Below, one piece after another: positions 1 to 11,988 of a DNA stretch of 64,000 nucleotides. The position numbers were made by a program, and so were the translations under genes. Numbering within the stretch: the first letter of the stretch is position 1; each line of letters begins with the position of its first letter. The notes below the pieces were generated by a model, which saw only the letters and a list, made by a program, of their open reading frames with translations, had not been told where the DNA came from and ran no database searches. Source of the stretch: Wolfiporia cocos (Eukaryota; Basidiomycota; Agaricomycetes; Polyporales; Phaeolaceae); the NCBI GenBank assembly GCA_029448655.1, contig JACCLO010000004.1, forward strand, positions 4,030,001-4,094,000, given 5' to 3'.

Positions 1-385
1 CAACAAGAAGCAAACTGTGTAGATTGGAGATGAGAGTTTCTCCAGCAAGAGATGTTCCTTCCCTTGTCAATATCACCCACCGGGGTAGAGATTATCTGTT
101 GTATTATCATTGTAATGCTGATCCCCTGCTTGGACTTTCGGATAGTATACCTCACATTTCAGTTGAATGCTCGTTGAGAGCGCCAACCTTCGTTATTATG
201 GCTGCATATGGCTGTAGCAGACTCTATGATGGACTGGCGAGAAAAATAACATACATTCTGCATACTAGGTGCTCAGATATACAGCTAGCTACACTACAAA
301 TCGACATGCAGACAAAGTACAGAGCAATCCAGGTCTACCGCTATCATACATACGAGTTTCAAGCCTTTCGAGCATCACGAATTAG
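1..385. other. non-coding stretch
   Basis: No open frame here has coding character. The stretch lies just downstream of the stop codon of the CCCH zinc-finger gene on the minus strand, so it probably holds that gene's 3' UTR and terminator. Confidence 0.5.
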
Positions 386-3102
386 TCACACGTGTGCCTG
401 CGCCTGCGCCTGCACAGACTGGATGCCTGCCATGATATCCTGCGGCAGCGCCCCTATTTTACCGCCCTGTGCGTCGATGAGGTTTTTTATGCGGTCCACT
501 GCGGATACCGTCGGTTGCATCGTCGTCATCACTTGCTTGATCAGTACCTCCTGCTGCTTGCGCAGCTGCTGCTCCGCGCCTTCGTGCAGGTTTCTCAGCC
601 CGAGCTGCGTCCCCTGCTGCCACGCGGGTCGCACCGCATGCAGCACCTCCGCCACGACCTCCTCGAGCGTCGGCGCGGCGGGCGGCTGGTAAGTGACAAG
701 CCTGTCGAGCTGCGCGCGCAGAGTCTGCATCGAGGCTTGACTTGATGACACGTCGTTGCGGCGCTGCTCCGCGTTGTGTTCGAGCTATGAGTTGATGCAT
801 AAGGAAGAAAGAGATGTAAGGCTATACCAACGCGACGTACCTTCTCAAGCCGCAGCTTGAAGTCCTCATTGTCTGCATTGAGCCTGAATTGTTCGCGCCA
901 CCACTCGCGGTCGCGCTTCTGCAAATCCCCCAGCTGCTCGCGCACGCTCCCGAGGTCCGCCTTGAGTGCAGAGACCTTGGCCTCCAACTCCGCCGGCATA
1001 CCTACGGTGATGCTCCCAGTCACTCCTACGCCAGGCGCGGGCGACTGCGCACGGCTGCACTCGCCATCCTCCAGCGAGAATACCGAGTACCCGCGGGTAA
1101 AGGCACGGCGTCCGACCCTATCCAGCCGCGCTACTACATCGCGCATAGCGTTTGCTGACGTATGCTGGATCTCCTCAAAGTACTGCGTGAGATCCGCTGC
1201 CATGCCCTCCACCCGCTGCACGCGCCTCGTCAGCCCTATCTCCGCACCCGCTCTCTCGGCTTCGCCATTATCAGAAACAGCGCGCTTACGCTTCGCAGAC
1301 GGCGTCGCCGCCCCACCTCGGTCTTCATCTGCGTCCATGTCCACGTCCATGTCGACCTCGCCGCCGGTGTCGGGCTCCGGTTGCGGATCCTGGAGCCGCT
1401 GCACGTACGGCCTCACAGACTCGAGCCAGGCGCCGACCACCTTCTCGTACTCCTTGAGCTGCTCAAGCAGCGGCGCTTCTTCCGCGTCCTCATCCCTGCG
1501 CTCCGGCGGGCGCATGCTCATCGGGAACTGCGCGAGCGCGTCGAGCGTCTCGCGGTGGCGCTCCTCGATGCCCTTGATCCGCGCACGCTGTTCCGCGCGT
1601 AGCGCATCCAGGCGCTCCGTCGCGCGTGCGCCCGCCTTGACGAACTGCGGCGACTTCTGCAGCTGCTTGATGTGCGCGTCGCGCTCCTGCGCCGCGGCGA
1701 GCTCGCGCTGGTACGCGACTGCCTTGCCGATCGTCCTGCGCGCGAAGTGTGCGTGAGTGGGCTGCAGCGCGCGCGGCGGGGGCGGCGTGCGCACCTGATG
1801 TACTGCTTCCACGAGCGATGGGCTTTCGAGTTAGCCGCCTCCTCGAGCTCCCCGCCTGCGGTCGACGGCGACGGCGGCTCTGCATTCAGGCCTGGATCGA
1901 GGAGCGCCGCAAATGGCGAGATTTTGGTGCGTGCGGTCGTCGACGAGGTGTGGCTGGCTGGATCGCCATCTGCGTGGATGCTGTTCGTATTTGGAGAAAT
2001 ACGAACGACGGGGCTCTGCAGAACAAGGCTCTCCGTGCCGCGCTGGGACGTCGAGCGGCCGTTGTCCCGCTGCACCGGGCTCGCAGCCGCTGCGCCCGTT
2101 GGGTCGTTGGTGCCCCATCCGCCAGCGCCGACGGGTCTCCACCTTTCTTTGCCTTTGCCCTTGTCCATGCTAGTCGGGTCGCGCGCGGCTTCCTTCGGTG
2201 AGGGACTGCGCGCGCCCGGGCGGGGAGGGGGCGCGTCGAGGGCAGAGGTGTTGATAGGAGGAAGCGCGGGACGCGATGCAGCGGGGCGCCTGCCCGCCGC
2301 GTCAAGGTTCGACGCGCCACTCGTCCACCCAAACGGGCTCTGCACATCCTTCGCCTTGTCCTTTCCCGTACCCTTGTCTTTGTCCTGCCCGTTGTTCGCC
2401 GTGTCCCACCCTCCTGTGCCCCAGCCCCCTCCCCATGTCGTCGGCGCCGGTGTAGGCGACTTGGGCGCGGACTCCCACACAAACGAGGTGCTGTCGTTCT
2501 GGCCCCGGCCTCCTCCGCCACCAACAGAGACAGAGTCTGGATCGCCCCATGTGGCTGCGGTGCCCCAGCCAGATGAACCGGCCCAGCCAGGACCGTCGCC
2601 CCAGCCGCTGTCGTTTCCGCCGCCTCCGCCACCACTGCTGCCAGCGGGCCCGCCCGAGCCAACATCACGGCGCCCCAGTGGGACAGTATTGCTCGCCGTG
2701 CTCCATGCAGGCGCGCTTGTCGACGTAGAAGGTGCCTCCCCGCCCCAGCCGCGCGCGGCCCTCGGTACAGTCGTCGGTTTCATCGAGGGGGGTCCTCCGA
2801 ACGTGCCCGTGCCTAAGTTCTGAGTACCGCCGTTCTGCCGACCGCCACCGCTGTGGTTCTGCGCAGCATGGATAAGTGACAGGCATAGGGGCGAGATTGC
2901 TACTCACGCGAGGCAGGCCTTTGCGCACAGCTCTGTCCCAGTCCGGTTCGCTGGGATGGATGAAATCGCAGCGGCCGAGGAATTGGCAGCCGCCGTTGAT
3001 GGGCGCGCCAGCGTCATCGTAATTCTGATTGAATAGAAGCCGCATTAAGTGATTGCTTAATTAGAGCAGGTGCATGCTCACTCTACAGCGGACCTTGACC
3101 AT
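386..3102 (-). CDS. CCCH zinc-finger protein with central coiled coil
   Basis: Five exons (3102-3082, 3024-2908, 2858-1795, 1735-841, 784-386) joined by GT-AG introns of 49-59 nt give a protein of about 831 residues. The first exon is only 21 nt. Its codons supply the first zinc ligand (MVKVRC), and exon 2 completes the finger: Cys-x14-Cys-x5-Cys-x3-His, ending in CDFIHPSEPDW. CCCH fingers of this kind bind RNA. The middle, about residues 50-330, is low complexity and rich in Gly, Trp, Ser and Asn, with repeated GWGT motifs. From about residue 400 the protein is charged and helical (ELAAAQERD, RAEQRARIKGIEERHRE), as expected for coiled coils, and a KRKR basic patch suggests nuclear targeting. 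Function is unknown; an RNA-binding nuclear role is inference. The start is supported by the finger being split exactly at the first intron and by a CTAAT branch-like motif in that intron. Confidence 0.85.
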
Positions 3103-3864
3103 AGCGCACCGTGCTTGTCCGAGTCGCCAGCTGGGAGGGAGATGTGGGACAAGAAGGCGCGTTGGTGAATTATATAACTCGGCAATGTTGAGGACAGCGT
3201 AGAAGAATTGATTCCCGCGGCTAAGAACGCTCAACACGCTGCCGCAAAGGCGGGTGCCGTGCAACGATATTAAAATTGATCGATCGACGGTTCAATTTCT
3301 CGCTATCACTGCTTTGGGATCACAGGTGCTAAAGCGGTGCTGCCGACGCGAGACCGCACTGAGCTCCTCGAACATACAGTGTCGAAGGCATGGCAGAGAC
3401 GAGCCCTTACGTGAGCGGCCTCGTGTATGGCAAGTGGCAGCACGAAACGAGATTCTTCCGTCGCTTTGTTGGGCCCTTCACTTCTTCATAAACTTTTTTT
3501 TCACATCTGCTCACACGCTTGATCAAGGCCGTTATGAGCTGATGCATCGGATACCGTGTATATGATCTCAGCGTGAATAGAGCGTAAATACGGCTGAAGG
3601 ACATGATCCCAGAGTGTCGTAACGCATTAGAATGTCCATGAGGCAGGTGAAGGTATAAAAATCTACGAGGTATGCAGGACATGTCCTACGCGGAATGGTA
3701 CACAGTGCGGTACAAGAAAGGTTTGTGCAAAGCAATTTCGAGAGCAAGCGCGAGAGATGGGAGCGGATATAAACAAAGCAAATGAAGAGCCAGCCATACG
3801 CGGAAGAGATAGAACGTCGAGTCATCACACACATCAGAGCATCATCGCAGGTATCTTGAATGAA
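3103..3864. other. intergenic, tail-to-head between two minus-strand genes
   Basis: The 5' flank of the CCCH gene and the 3' flank of the membrane-anchored coiled-coil gene. I see no coding frame or RNA gene. The promoter of the CCCH gene must lie in the upper part of this interval, but I could not place a TATA element with confidence. Confidence 0.5.
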
Positions 3865-5488
3865 TCACCAGCCGTTCCACCACCGTTCCGGCCGCCGCGC
3901 CGGCCGTGCATTGCGGGCCTTCTTGACCCTCACAGGGCGAAGCTCCTCAACCACTTCCTCCTCCTCCTCTTCTTCCTCTATTTCTTCGGCTTCGACGGCG
4001 ACATCCTCTTCGACTACCACCTCGACGGCGGTCGTACGGGGAATGTGTGTCGTGAAAGAGGAGGCGGAGACTAGCTCGGGGGTGGGTGAGGCCGCTCGGC
4101 GGGTGTTAGCAGGCGGAGGGACGGTGACCCGCGTCGGGACCGTATGATGCTCTGTGTGTGTGACTGTCTTCGTTTCAATCTGGACCTCGAATGCTGTCTC
4201 CGTTAGAACCAGTGGGGGTGGAAGCGCGTTGTAGTCGTTCAGAAAGGCGTCGTCATAATAGGGGACTTGCGGAGGAGAATAGGGAACATCCTGAGGAAAA
4301 AGGTCGTAGTCAGCGACTGGAAAAGATGGAAGAGGTGGATGTAGTCTAGTAGCCTGCCTGCGTCTGTGCGAACTCCGGAGCGGAGATATACGCGAGACGC
4401 GATCACGAGCAGCCCACCGACGCGATCGCGTAGTATCACGTGAGGGTATTCGCGCTCCAACACGATTGCGTTCGCCGCCATCGATGGACGCAGACAGGCT
4501 ACCAGCTACGGAAGGACGAGGGGGACAGAGCGCGCAGACCGTGGTCCCCCAAGCCCGGCGACGAAGGAGGGAGGGATGGGACGTGACGGAGACAACGAAC
4601 TTGATGAAAGCAAAGTAAGAATCGTCGGCGTAGAGTAGGATCCCCCTTCGTCTCAGAGCTCGGAGCGGCGCTGGATAGGCGGGGGCATAGGCGGTGGAGG
4701 TGGGGGTACCTTGGGACCTGTGCGGCGTCTCGAGACGGGCGGCGCAGCCGGTGCTACTGGTTCATACACGTATTCTTCCTCCATCGTATCTTCGTTGTTC
4801 AACGTGCTTCGGAACAACTAGTCAGTGCACAACACGCAACACCGCGGCGCTACACTTACACGAGCTGCTCCATGATCCAGCTCTCCCGGCGCGACGCGTC
4901 GTGCTCACGGCGGTTGACCGCCTCCTCACGCCTGCTGATCTCGCGCTCGCGCTCCGCGATCTTGAGCTCGCGGTCGAGAATGTCCTCCGCGCGGATGCGC
5001 GCCTGGTCCCACCAGCCAGGCGGCGTGAGTGACTCCTCCTTCACGACCTCCTTGATGACCGTCTGGGCGGGGAACGGCGCCTCGACAGTGACCCTCTCGG
5101 TGACCGTCGGGCATGCGGGGCACACGATCGGCTCCTGCGCCGTGATGACGCCACCGGGCGCGCCGGCGAGCAGCTCAGCCTCGCGACGCGCAACCTCCGC
5201 CTCGCGCACGGCGACGTTGCTCTCGCGCGCGAGAAGCGCCTGCGTGCGCTTTGGTGAGAAGTAGCCCAGGATCCCCGGGTTTTCTGGGTCACCGCCCGGC
5301 GCGCCCTCGCCGCGCACGCCCTGGGAGGGGAGCGAGAGCATCACCGCGAGCACCGCGAGCACGAGCGAGAGCACGAGCAGAAGCGTCGTCGAGGAGATGG
5401 TGCGGTGGTGGTGGTGCCTGGAGGAGCTGCTGCGCTCCCGTTCCCGTTCCCGTTCCCGTTCGCGGTGCGACGACGACGGCTGGGCCAT
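3865..5488 (-). CDS. single-pass membrane protein with coiled coil, C-terminal exons uncertain
   Basis: The start is the strong-context ATG at 5488 (MAQPSSS). The N-terminus has Arg-Glu repeats, written in the DNA as a CCCGTT hexamer array. Next come a Ser/His-rich patch and one membrane segment (TLLLVLSLVLAVLAVML, about residues 32-50). Heptad-like charged helices follow (REAEVARREAELL; later ISRREEAVNRREHDASRRESW). Exon 1 is 5488-4860; a 53-nt intron with a perfect GTAAGT donor leads to an exon at 4806 reading EEEYVYEPVAP and a proline run. That frame ends soon after (RRSEL-stop). A long frame lacking any Met continues to a stop at 3865 and is clearly coding at its end (TKTVTHTEHHT, poly-Glu, ARRPERWWNGW). 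Joining them needs a further intron. 4671-4717 works in phase (total about 507 aa) but has a weak GTCCCA donor; 4600-4709 also works. Two separate genes remain possible. No function is recognised. Confidence 0.6.
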
Positions 5489-6001
5489 CCTGACGCTTAC
5501 GGAGTTCGAAGGCGACAAGGAGGTAGTGGCGGCGGGGTATGAGGACGGAATGGTGATAAACGAGATATAGCACCAAAATTACGCGTTAACAGTATACAAG
5601 ACGGTATTACAATTTACAAGAAGTGGGGAGGAGGAAGAAGAAGGAAGGGTGCGAGGTGGGGTTTTGAACATCGTTTCCGATTCAGGAACATTCAGACGCC
5701 ACACGTGCGCGGAGTTCCAAATGCGGTGTCGCATTCAATCATCGCCCCAGAATTTAGAGATATCCCGGTGCACACGGGTATGCATGGAATATATCAGCGG
5801 TAGACCGACCGCCGTAATGTTTCAAGTCCGTTTGCAGCTAGATATTGCACGAGTCGCAAGCCGCAGCCGAGAATAAGCGGGCGTTCAGTAGGATGATGCG
5901 ACGTCATGTGACGTGTCCATGACTGTCACGCAGGTCTTCGTCACGGGTACAATCGTTCAACAGTTTCCGCGGCCTGCGCGCGCCCCACAAACCTCACAGT
6001 C
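5489..6001. promoter_or_regulatory. shared divergent promoter region
   Basis: A 513-bp gap between the start of the minus-strand membrane protein gene (5488) and the plus-strand NUR1 start (6002). Close to NUR1, at 5899-5914, two overlapping CRE-like cores lie side by side (GACGTCA and TGACGTG). ATF/CREB-type bZIP proteins bind such motifs. Their use here is inference. Confidence 0.45.
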
Positions 6002-7394
6002 ATGTCGACACGCCGAACAATCCGGCAAAATAGTCCAGGGACTCCGACCCCTGCGCCACGCCCACGTCGCTCAGCGGGTACCCAGGCCACCACAGCAGCG
6101 ACTGCGACTGCTCCCCGCGACGCGCCCACAGCGCTGCGCGGGAGCGTTCCCTACTACACGTCGCCCGTGCTGACAGAGTCCAAGTCTGCGTCTGTACCAT
6201 TTGACTGGGAGGCCGTGCGCTCTCGACGGCCACCACCATATGGTGTGAGCACTCCGAAGCGAAGCAGGGGGGTCCGGCAGAGCGACATTGGGACGCCCGT
6301 TCACGCGTCGCCCGGCTGGGGCACGCCTGGCACGCGTAGAGAGCGAACCGTTCGCAAAAAGAGTTTCTTGGAAAGGTGAGTGGCGTCGCGTTGGTGGCCT
6401 GTTGCTTATGCTAAGACATGAGTGGCGCAGGATCAAGGCCCTACCGTCTGAGATCGCGTTCGAGCTCTCGCTCTTCCCGGATAACATTCCGCGACCCGCC
6501 CCCGACACCTCTGCGTGGATTCTAGGTGGCTTCGCACATTTTGTACACCTTTGTGTGCGCATTGCGCGCATCCGACAGATACCTGATTCTGATCTCGGCT
6601 GGGAAGACATGTATAGGGAAGGCGAGGACGAGCCGTGGTTCGATTGGGTGCGTCAACTGTACTTGTATGCACACATGGGCCTGATGTATGCGCAGACTGT
6701 GCCCGCTACAGCGCTACTTTTTGGTTTCGCGATCCTCAATGCATTGTACTACTTTACACGTACAAAGCTGTATCAGCTGACGATGGCGACCGAGCCCGTC
6801 CCTTCCCCTCATGCTGCCTTTGTATCCCGACCGCATAACGCTCGCAAGGACTCGGATGAAGATGTACCAGGCCCATCTGGCCGGGTTTGGCCTCTCATAC
6901 GATCTATGCTCTCGCGCCTGTGGCGCGCATTCGTCGTCTCCGTTCGCTTCCTGCTCAACCTAAGCCCACCCACGAGCCGACGAGCGACGTTACACGGGGG
7001 AAGCGGGAACGAAAAGATCCAGCAACTTGAGGTGTGGACACCTGGAGAGCTCGAGGGCCGCCTGTTCTCGATCTACTCGCCTGTGCATGCCTTGCTGTGG
7101 ACGGCAGTAACGAGTGCGAACTGGATGCAGATGTGCTTCATCATGGCGGTAGTGGGTGTGCAGCTGCGTGCATTGACGCGTGCGTATGAGGCATTGCTAA
7201 AAGACCGCGCGATTATCGCTGCCGAGGTCCTGCACGAGTACAATGCCAAGGTGCGCTCCGTGCACTTTACACGCGTTGACGTCGCTAATGAGATCGTGAC
7301 GCAGTTTGTGAATCCCCGAGTGAATCCGATTCGGAAAGATGTAGCGGTCATGACGCACCAGGCTGAGGTTGTGGACTATTGGACGGCTGCGTAG
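6002..7394 (+). CDS. NUR1: nuclear rim protein 1-like (NUR1/MUG154, DUF2418)
   Basis: Two exons, 6002-6375 and 6431-7394, joined by a 55-nt intron (GTGAGT...GCAG), give 445 residues. The N-terminal 125 residues are basic, Pro/Ser/Thr rich and probably disordered. The conserved part starts at the exon junction (SEIAFELSLFPDN). It holds hydrophobic membrane-spanning segments near residues 225-245 (ATALLFGFAILNALYYF) and around 340-365 (SPVHALLWTAVTSANWMQM, MAVVGVQLRALTRAYEALL). The tail has VLHEYNAKVRSVHFTRV and FVNPRVNPIRKD. In yeast, Nur1 pairs with Heh1 at the inner nuclear membrane to tether and silence rDNA and telomeres; that role is family knowledge. It is transcribed divergently from the gene ending at 5488. 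Confidence 0.85.
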
Positions 7395-7954
7395 TCGCGG
7401 ATCTGGTACACTGGGTAAGGTAGGATTAACCATCGGCATACTATAGCAGAGTGCTTTCGAGGGATTTGATATCGTTTCATGTGTTATACGCATTATTGAT
7501 TTCAGTGCTTTCGCGAGGTCTGTACAAGATTCGCCTAAATACGCGTGATGTGGTCATGATGTTTACGACTGAACGCGTCTTGTCGCGTCAGTCACAGCCA
7601 CGGGTCACGCCAGTCACATTATGGTGTGGCACCGAGACACGTGCGCTCTTCGCGTCCTGCGTCCGCTCTTCCACCTTGCGCATCACGTCGACTCCGAATC
7701 GCTTGTTTGTCGACCGTCTACAGCATCTGGTGGGCTATCTGCCATACCGCAGCCGAGGGTACTGCTCGCCGAGCCGCCTCGTCGTGCTGAGATCTCTGCT
7801 CGGCTGATCTTGGTTATTGGTGAGCTTCTGAACCTCGTTCCCGTTCTCCCTGATATGCGAGCAGCATTGATGGCCTAGACCATTGTTGCGAACCACACTC
7901 ACTCGTGCGCATATATACAGTTTGGGACTACGCACTCATCCGGACTGCGCAGCC
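7395..7954. other. intergenic, upstream of zinc-finger regulator
   Basis: A gap of 560 bp between NUR1 and the C2H2 gene, both on the plus strand. It should hold the NUR1 terminator and the promoter and 5' leader of the zinc-finger gene. I see no gene in it. Confidence 0.5.
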
Positions 7955-10055
7955 ATGCTTGGACACGACGACCACGACTCCGTCTTGAACTTGTCTGACG
8001 TCGTGCACGATGATCCACTGGGCCAGGATGATGATGACCACGCTCATGGACTAGACATAGACACTGACGCTCTCTCTTCACCCACCTCCGACCACTTCTC
8101 GCCCCACACGCTGTCCTTTAGCGAGCTGGACGCGCTACGCGGCGCTCCCACACACAGCCATTCACACCCAGACGACGACCCTATACTGCGCGGCACGGTT
8201 CCGTCGTTCTCGGTCGAGCAGCTCGAGCGGGAGATTGCCAGCCTGCTTTCCCAGAACGCGTCCGCATCTACTGCTTTATTGAAACGCCAAATGGGTCCAG
8301 ATCAACAAGGTTTGTTGGAACAGCCGCATCACCAGTCTGCAGAGGAGGGTCCCGTTGGATCTGAGGATCTTGGAATGTTGGGCCTCAACCTGAGCGGGAT
8401 AGCTGCAGTGCTCCAGGCTGCACAAGCACGGGCAGAGGAAGCTGCTAACCACCCCGATTTGGCACGTCAGCGTGAAGAGGAAGACCAGCAGAGAAAGACG
8501 CGCAATGCGCCTGCCTTCCATTCTCTTACCGCAAACGACGACATGCCGCCACCACACAGCAGAACTGGCTCGGGGAGCGGGAATGCAAGCGGGACGGACG
8601 GGTCTGACTATGTGTACGATGACGAAGGTGAGAGTGAAAAGGACGAGGACGCGTACGGCAACGGGTCGACGGGTCGACAGTCGTCTCCACCCGTCCCTGC
8701 CGACTCCGCTACGAGCGAACCTCCCGCGGATTTCACCGACATCAACGATATCCTGAATCATTTCACGCACTTTGATCAAAGCCACGAGGACGACCAGGCG
8801 CACGACCACGAGCCGCTTGCGTCATCATCAGCCTCTGCAGCCAACACGCCAACGACCTCTCGTTGGAACCACATCCGCCCTCCAAACATGGCTTACAACA
8901 CGCAGACTCTGGACGACATGGACGAGGAGTATGACATGCTTGATCCCGATCTCGACCAGCCCGTGGCGTCGACGTCGTCGGGGCCGGGCACAACCGAGGG
9001 CGAGGGAAAGAAAGGGAGAGGCAGGAAGAGGAAGCAAGGCGAGCAGAGTCCTCAGGGACACACATGCGAACAGTGCTCGAAATCGTTCACTCGACGGAGC
9101 GACTTGCAGCGACACATGCGTATACACACTGGCGAGCGGCCGTTCGTCTGCCCAGAACCTGGCTGCGGCAAGACGTTCATTCAGGTGACGTGCTGCAAAG
9201 GGCACCCATCATGCTTGCGCGTGCTGATCTCCATGGTGTAGCGGTCCGCCCTATCTGTGCATCAGCGCGTCCACACGGGAGAGAAGCCGCACTTTTGCGA
9301 ATACCCCAACTGCGGCAAGACGTTCGGTGACTCGAGCAGTCTCGCGCGACATCGTCGCACGCATACAGGCAAGCGGCCGTATAAATGCGAGGATCCCGTA
9401 TGCGAGAAGACGTTCACGCGGCGCACGACGTTGACCGCGCATATGAAGACGCATGACCCGACCTGGGAACCTGATCCAAACATGTGCGTGATCCATGTTG
9501 CGGCATTGACGCACAGAGCCGCCGCGATTTGTTGCGCATTGTCCATTGGTCCGTTGATACCACTGATCTGATCTCTCCCACAGCAAGTACAACTTCAAGG
9601 CGAAGAGGCTCAAGCTGGACAGTGCCGCCGAAGAGCAAGCCTTGGAGGCGTCCGTGCGGACCATCTCTGCAATCCTCGCCCAGGGAACCTCGGATGCGCA
9701 GGGCATCACGCCACATTCTTTGCATGTGTCGACCTCAAGTGTGTTGGAACCCAGAGTCGCGGCAAGCCTCAGCGAGGAGCTTGCTGCAGCGCTGGCTCAG
9801 GCACATGCGCGCATATACGAGGACGAAGACGACGAGGACGGCGAGGATTCTGGGCCAGAGCTCATTGGGCCGAACACGAGTGGCATTCGGCACGAGGATG
9901 ACATTCTGTCTGATGGGGGCCGAGCGGTAGGGCTTGGAACGGATGCGTTGGATGGTTTTGGTCTCGAAGACGACGCGGATGACTTTCCTATACCACTGCG
10001 AGCCCGCCAAGCCTCGGACACCACCGCTGTCACGACCGGCAAAAGAAAACGATGA
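7955..10055 (+). CDS. C2H2 zinc-finger transcription regulator with four fingers
   Basis: Three exons (7955-9184, 9242-9483, 9584-10055) give 647 residues. I chose the ATG at 7955 (MLGHDDHDS) because the upstream in-frame residues look like leader sequence. Four classical C2H2 fingers follow one another at about residues 370-482: [21 protein letters not shown], then three fingers of the CxxxxC type with TGE(K/R)P-like linkers. Intron 1 falls inside finger 2, and the fingers are only complete after splicing. [11 protein letters not shown] basic stretch just before the fingers is a likely nuclear signal. The N-terminal 360 residues and the C-terminal 160 are acidic and disordered, as in activation domains. 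The second intron (100 nt) is longer than most in this window. The target genes are unknown. Confidence 0.88.
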
Positions 10056-10137
10056 CGAGTCTTTTTGTGCTTTGGAATGTGGAATGTATGTACACGATAG
10101 ACGTTGCCTCGAGAAAAAGAGAATGCCAAAAATGGTG

Positions 10138-10142
10138 AAAAA
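10138..10142 (-). terminator. RNA polymerase III T-run
   Basis: Five T residues on the minus strand begin 9 nt past the 3' end of the tRNA-Pro gene, the usual Pol III stop signal. Confidence 0.7.
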
Positions 10143-10150
10143 TTCACGTG

Positions 10151-10252
10151 GGCTCAACCGGGAGTCGAACCCGGGGCCTCGCGCATACATGATCACGTGA
10201 TTTTCATCACGATTGACCCGAAGCGCGAATCATACTACTAGACCATTGAGCC
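10151..10252 (-). tRNA. tRNA-Pro (anticodon CGG), intron-containing
   Basis: Acceptor arms GGCTCAA and TTGAGCC pair perfectly. The T arm CCGGGTTCGACTCCCGG includes a full B box, and the D-arm sequence TGGTCTAGTAGTATG is the A box. The anticodon stem GCGC/GCGC carries the loop TTCGGGT, so the anticodon is CGG (reads CCG, proline). An intron of about 30 nt interrupts the usual site one base 3' of the anticodon. The gene is 102 nt against a mature length near 72. It lies tail-to-tail with the zinc-finger gene ending at 10055. Confidence 0.9.
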
Positions 10253-11273
10253 GACAATGAGGTAGAATCAGTTGCATATACATCCAAGCTGTCTCCGCCG
10301 TTCTTAAGTGAACCACAATAATGTATATTTCCTTTGGGAAGCGCCGTTATTAACGAGCTTCCCGCTCAGGACGTCCAGCAGCGATCTCATCCAGGGATCC
10401 GCTTTGCGGCTATTGAGGTCAACACAACTCACCTAAGACTCGGATTGGATATGCAGCTGCATTGGCTCATTTCATGCCATGCGGGAGAGCGGGGGAGATG
10501 CGATGGGCTTGCCCAACGCGGTCAGACTACCGCTACTTAGTACTCGCCTGAGACTCGGGCAGGAGTGCGCGACCGCGAGATCGCTACTTCCACCAGATGC
10601 TAGAGGGGATCTTGGAGACGTGACGCCAGACTGAAAATACGTAGGCCGGTGAATGACGTGCGGGTGTGGCGCACGACGGCTCGTGTGCCAAATTAGGCAA
10701 GAGAATTGCTATATTCATACGGCCTATGAGGGTCTTCGGCAGCGGCCCACCAGCTTGCCCATCACCGCGCCATCCGTCCGCCATCCGTCCGCCATCCCTG
10801 CGTCAGCGGCCGCAGACCACAAATCATGCTGCTCCAAAGGCTTCAAGTCTTCCTACAGACAGCTTTGCCATCGCGATCGTAGGCGCTGCTTTGCACTTCA
10901 CGGCTAGCCAATCCGGTGCGGTGAACCGGAGCATGTATACTCTCGCTCTCAGAGGCGACTGGGAAAGCCGTTGAGACAATGGGACGATAAGCACAAGAGA
11001 GGTGGAGAGCACGACATGGCAAAAAGACGGCTGCAGCGGCGCTGCAAGGACCCTCTAAATAGCTGTGACGAAGTCGATAACATTACAGAGCTGCCAAAGC
11101 TCGGTCTACGTTGTGGGAGCGCAGAACGACGCCGCCTTGAAGCGGAAGAAAAGATGCTATGTGGACCGAGAGAGCACAGGTAACAACAGAAGCCGACACA
11201 GAGAATATACACGCATTGCAACAAGTCCGATTTACACGCATTGCAAGTCCGATGGTATCGAAGTGAGCAAAGT
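10253..11273. other. intergenic, no gene recognised
   Basis: Short frames occur on both strands but none has family features or plausible splicing. A minor 11-bp tandem repeat (CCATCCGTCCG, two copies plus part) sits at about 10770-10797. The 3' UTR of the acidic-protein gene (stop at 11274, minus strand) should begin at the right edge. Confidence 0.5.
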
Positions 11274-11945
11274 TCAGTTGCCATCCACAAGAGTAACCGC
11301 GCTCGTGGAAGCGGTGGCAGAGAAGTCGTCGTTGCTGTAGAACAGAGGCAACGAGGTCTTGTTCTTCTTTGCGCCAGCCTCGGACTTGCTGGTGCTCGAG
11401 GGTAATACGGTTCGTATGGTTTGAGTATCGATCGCTTCAACTGATGGAGTTGCTTGCGGCGATAAAGAAGGTCCTCGTGCGAGAACAATTGAAGCAGCTC
11501 GGGCGGGAGGGAGAAAGAGACATTGTCCGGAGATGGATAGTCGAGCTCCTCCTCCGGACAGACACCGCATGCGATCCTGTACCCCTCCCAGTAGTTTCGA
11601 TAGGCGATCTGCTCATCTCTGCTCATTTGCGCGGGAAGGGCACAGAGCTGTAAGTACAGCTCCATGTCCTTCTGGTATCCTTCCTTGATGGCAGCATAAC
11701 GGTGTATATTGATTTCTTCCACGCGAATGCGGAGGGTCTCGAGCCTGATCATCTGCAAAGAACTGTAAGTTGATTATATGCGGCTGAAAATGGTCACTTA
11801 CCACATCTAGATCGTCCAAAGAGCTCTTCTTCTTTTTGCACTGCAACAGGTCGGTCATGTGAGACCCGCAGAGTATGAAATGCAGGCTTACCGGGCGAGG
11901 CTTCTCCTCGTCGTCCTCAGAGCTATCATCAGAATCCACAGCGTT

Positions 11946-11988
<43 letters not shown>

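Noticed and set aside
857..2823. Long plus-strand frames (299 and 383 codons) opposite the CCCH gene
   Set aside because: Ser- and Pro-rich antisense shadows; the minus strand has a zinc finger and consistent splicing.
11943..11986. GAC repeat as a separate microsatellite feature
   Set aside because: It lies within an exon of the acidic-protein gene and encodes its Asp run, so it is described there.
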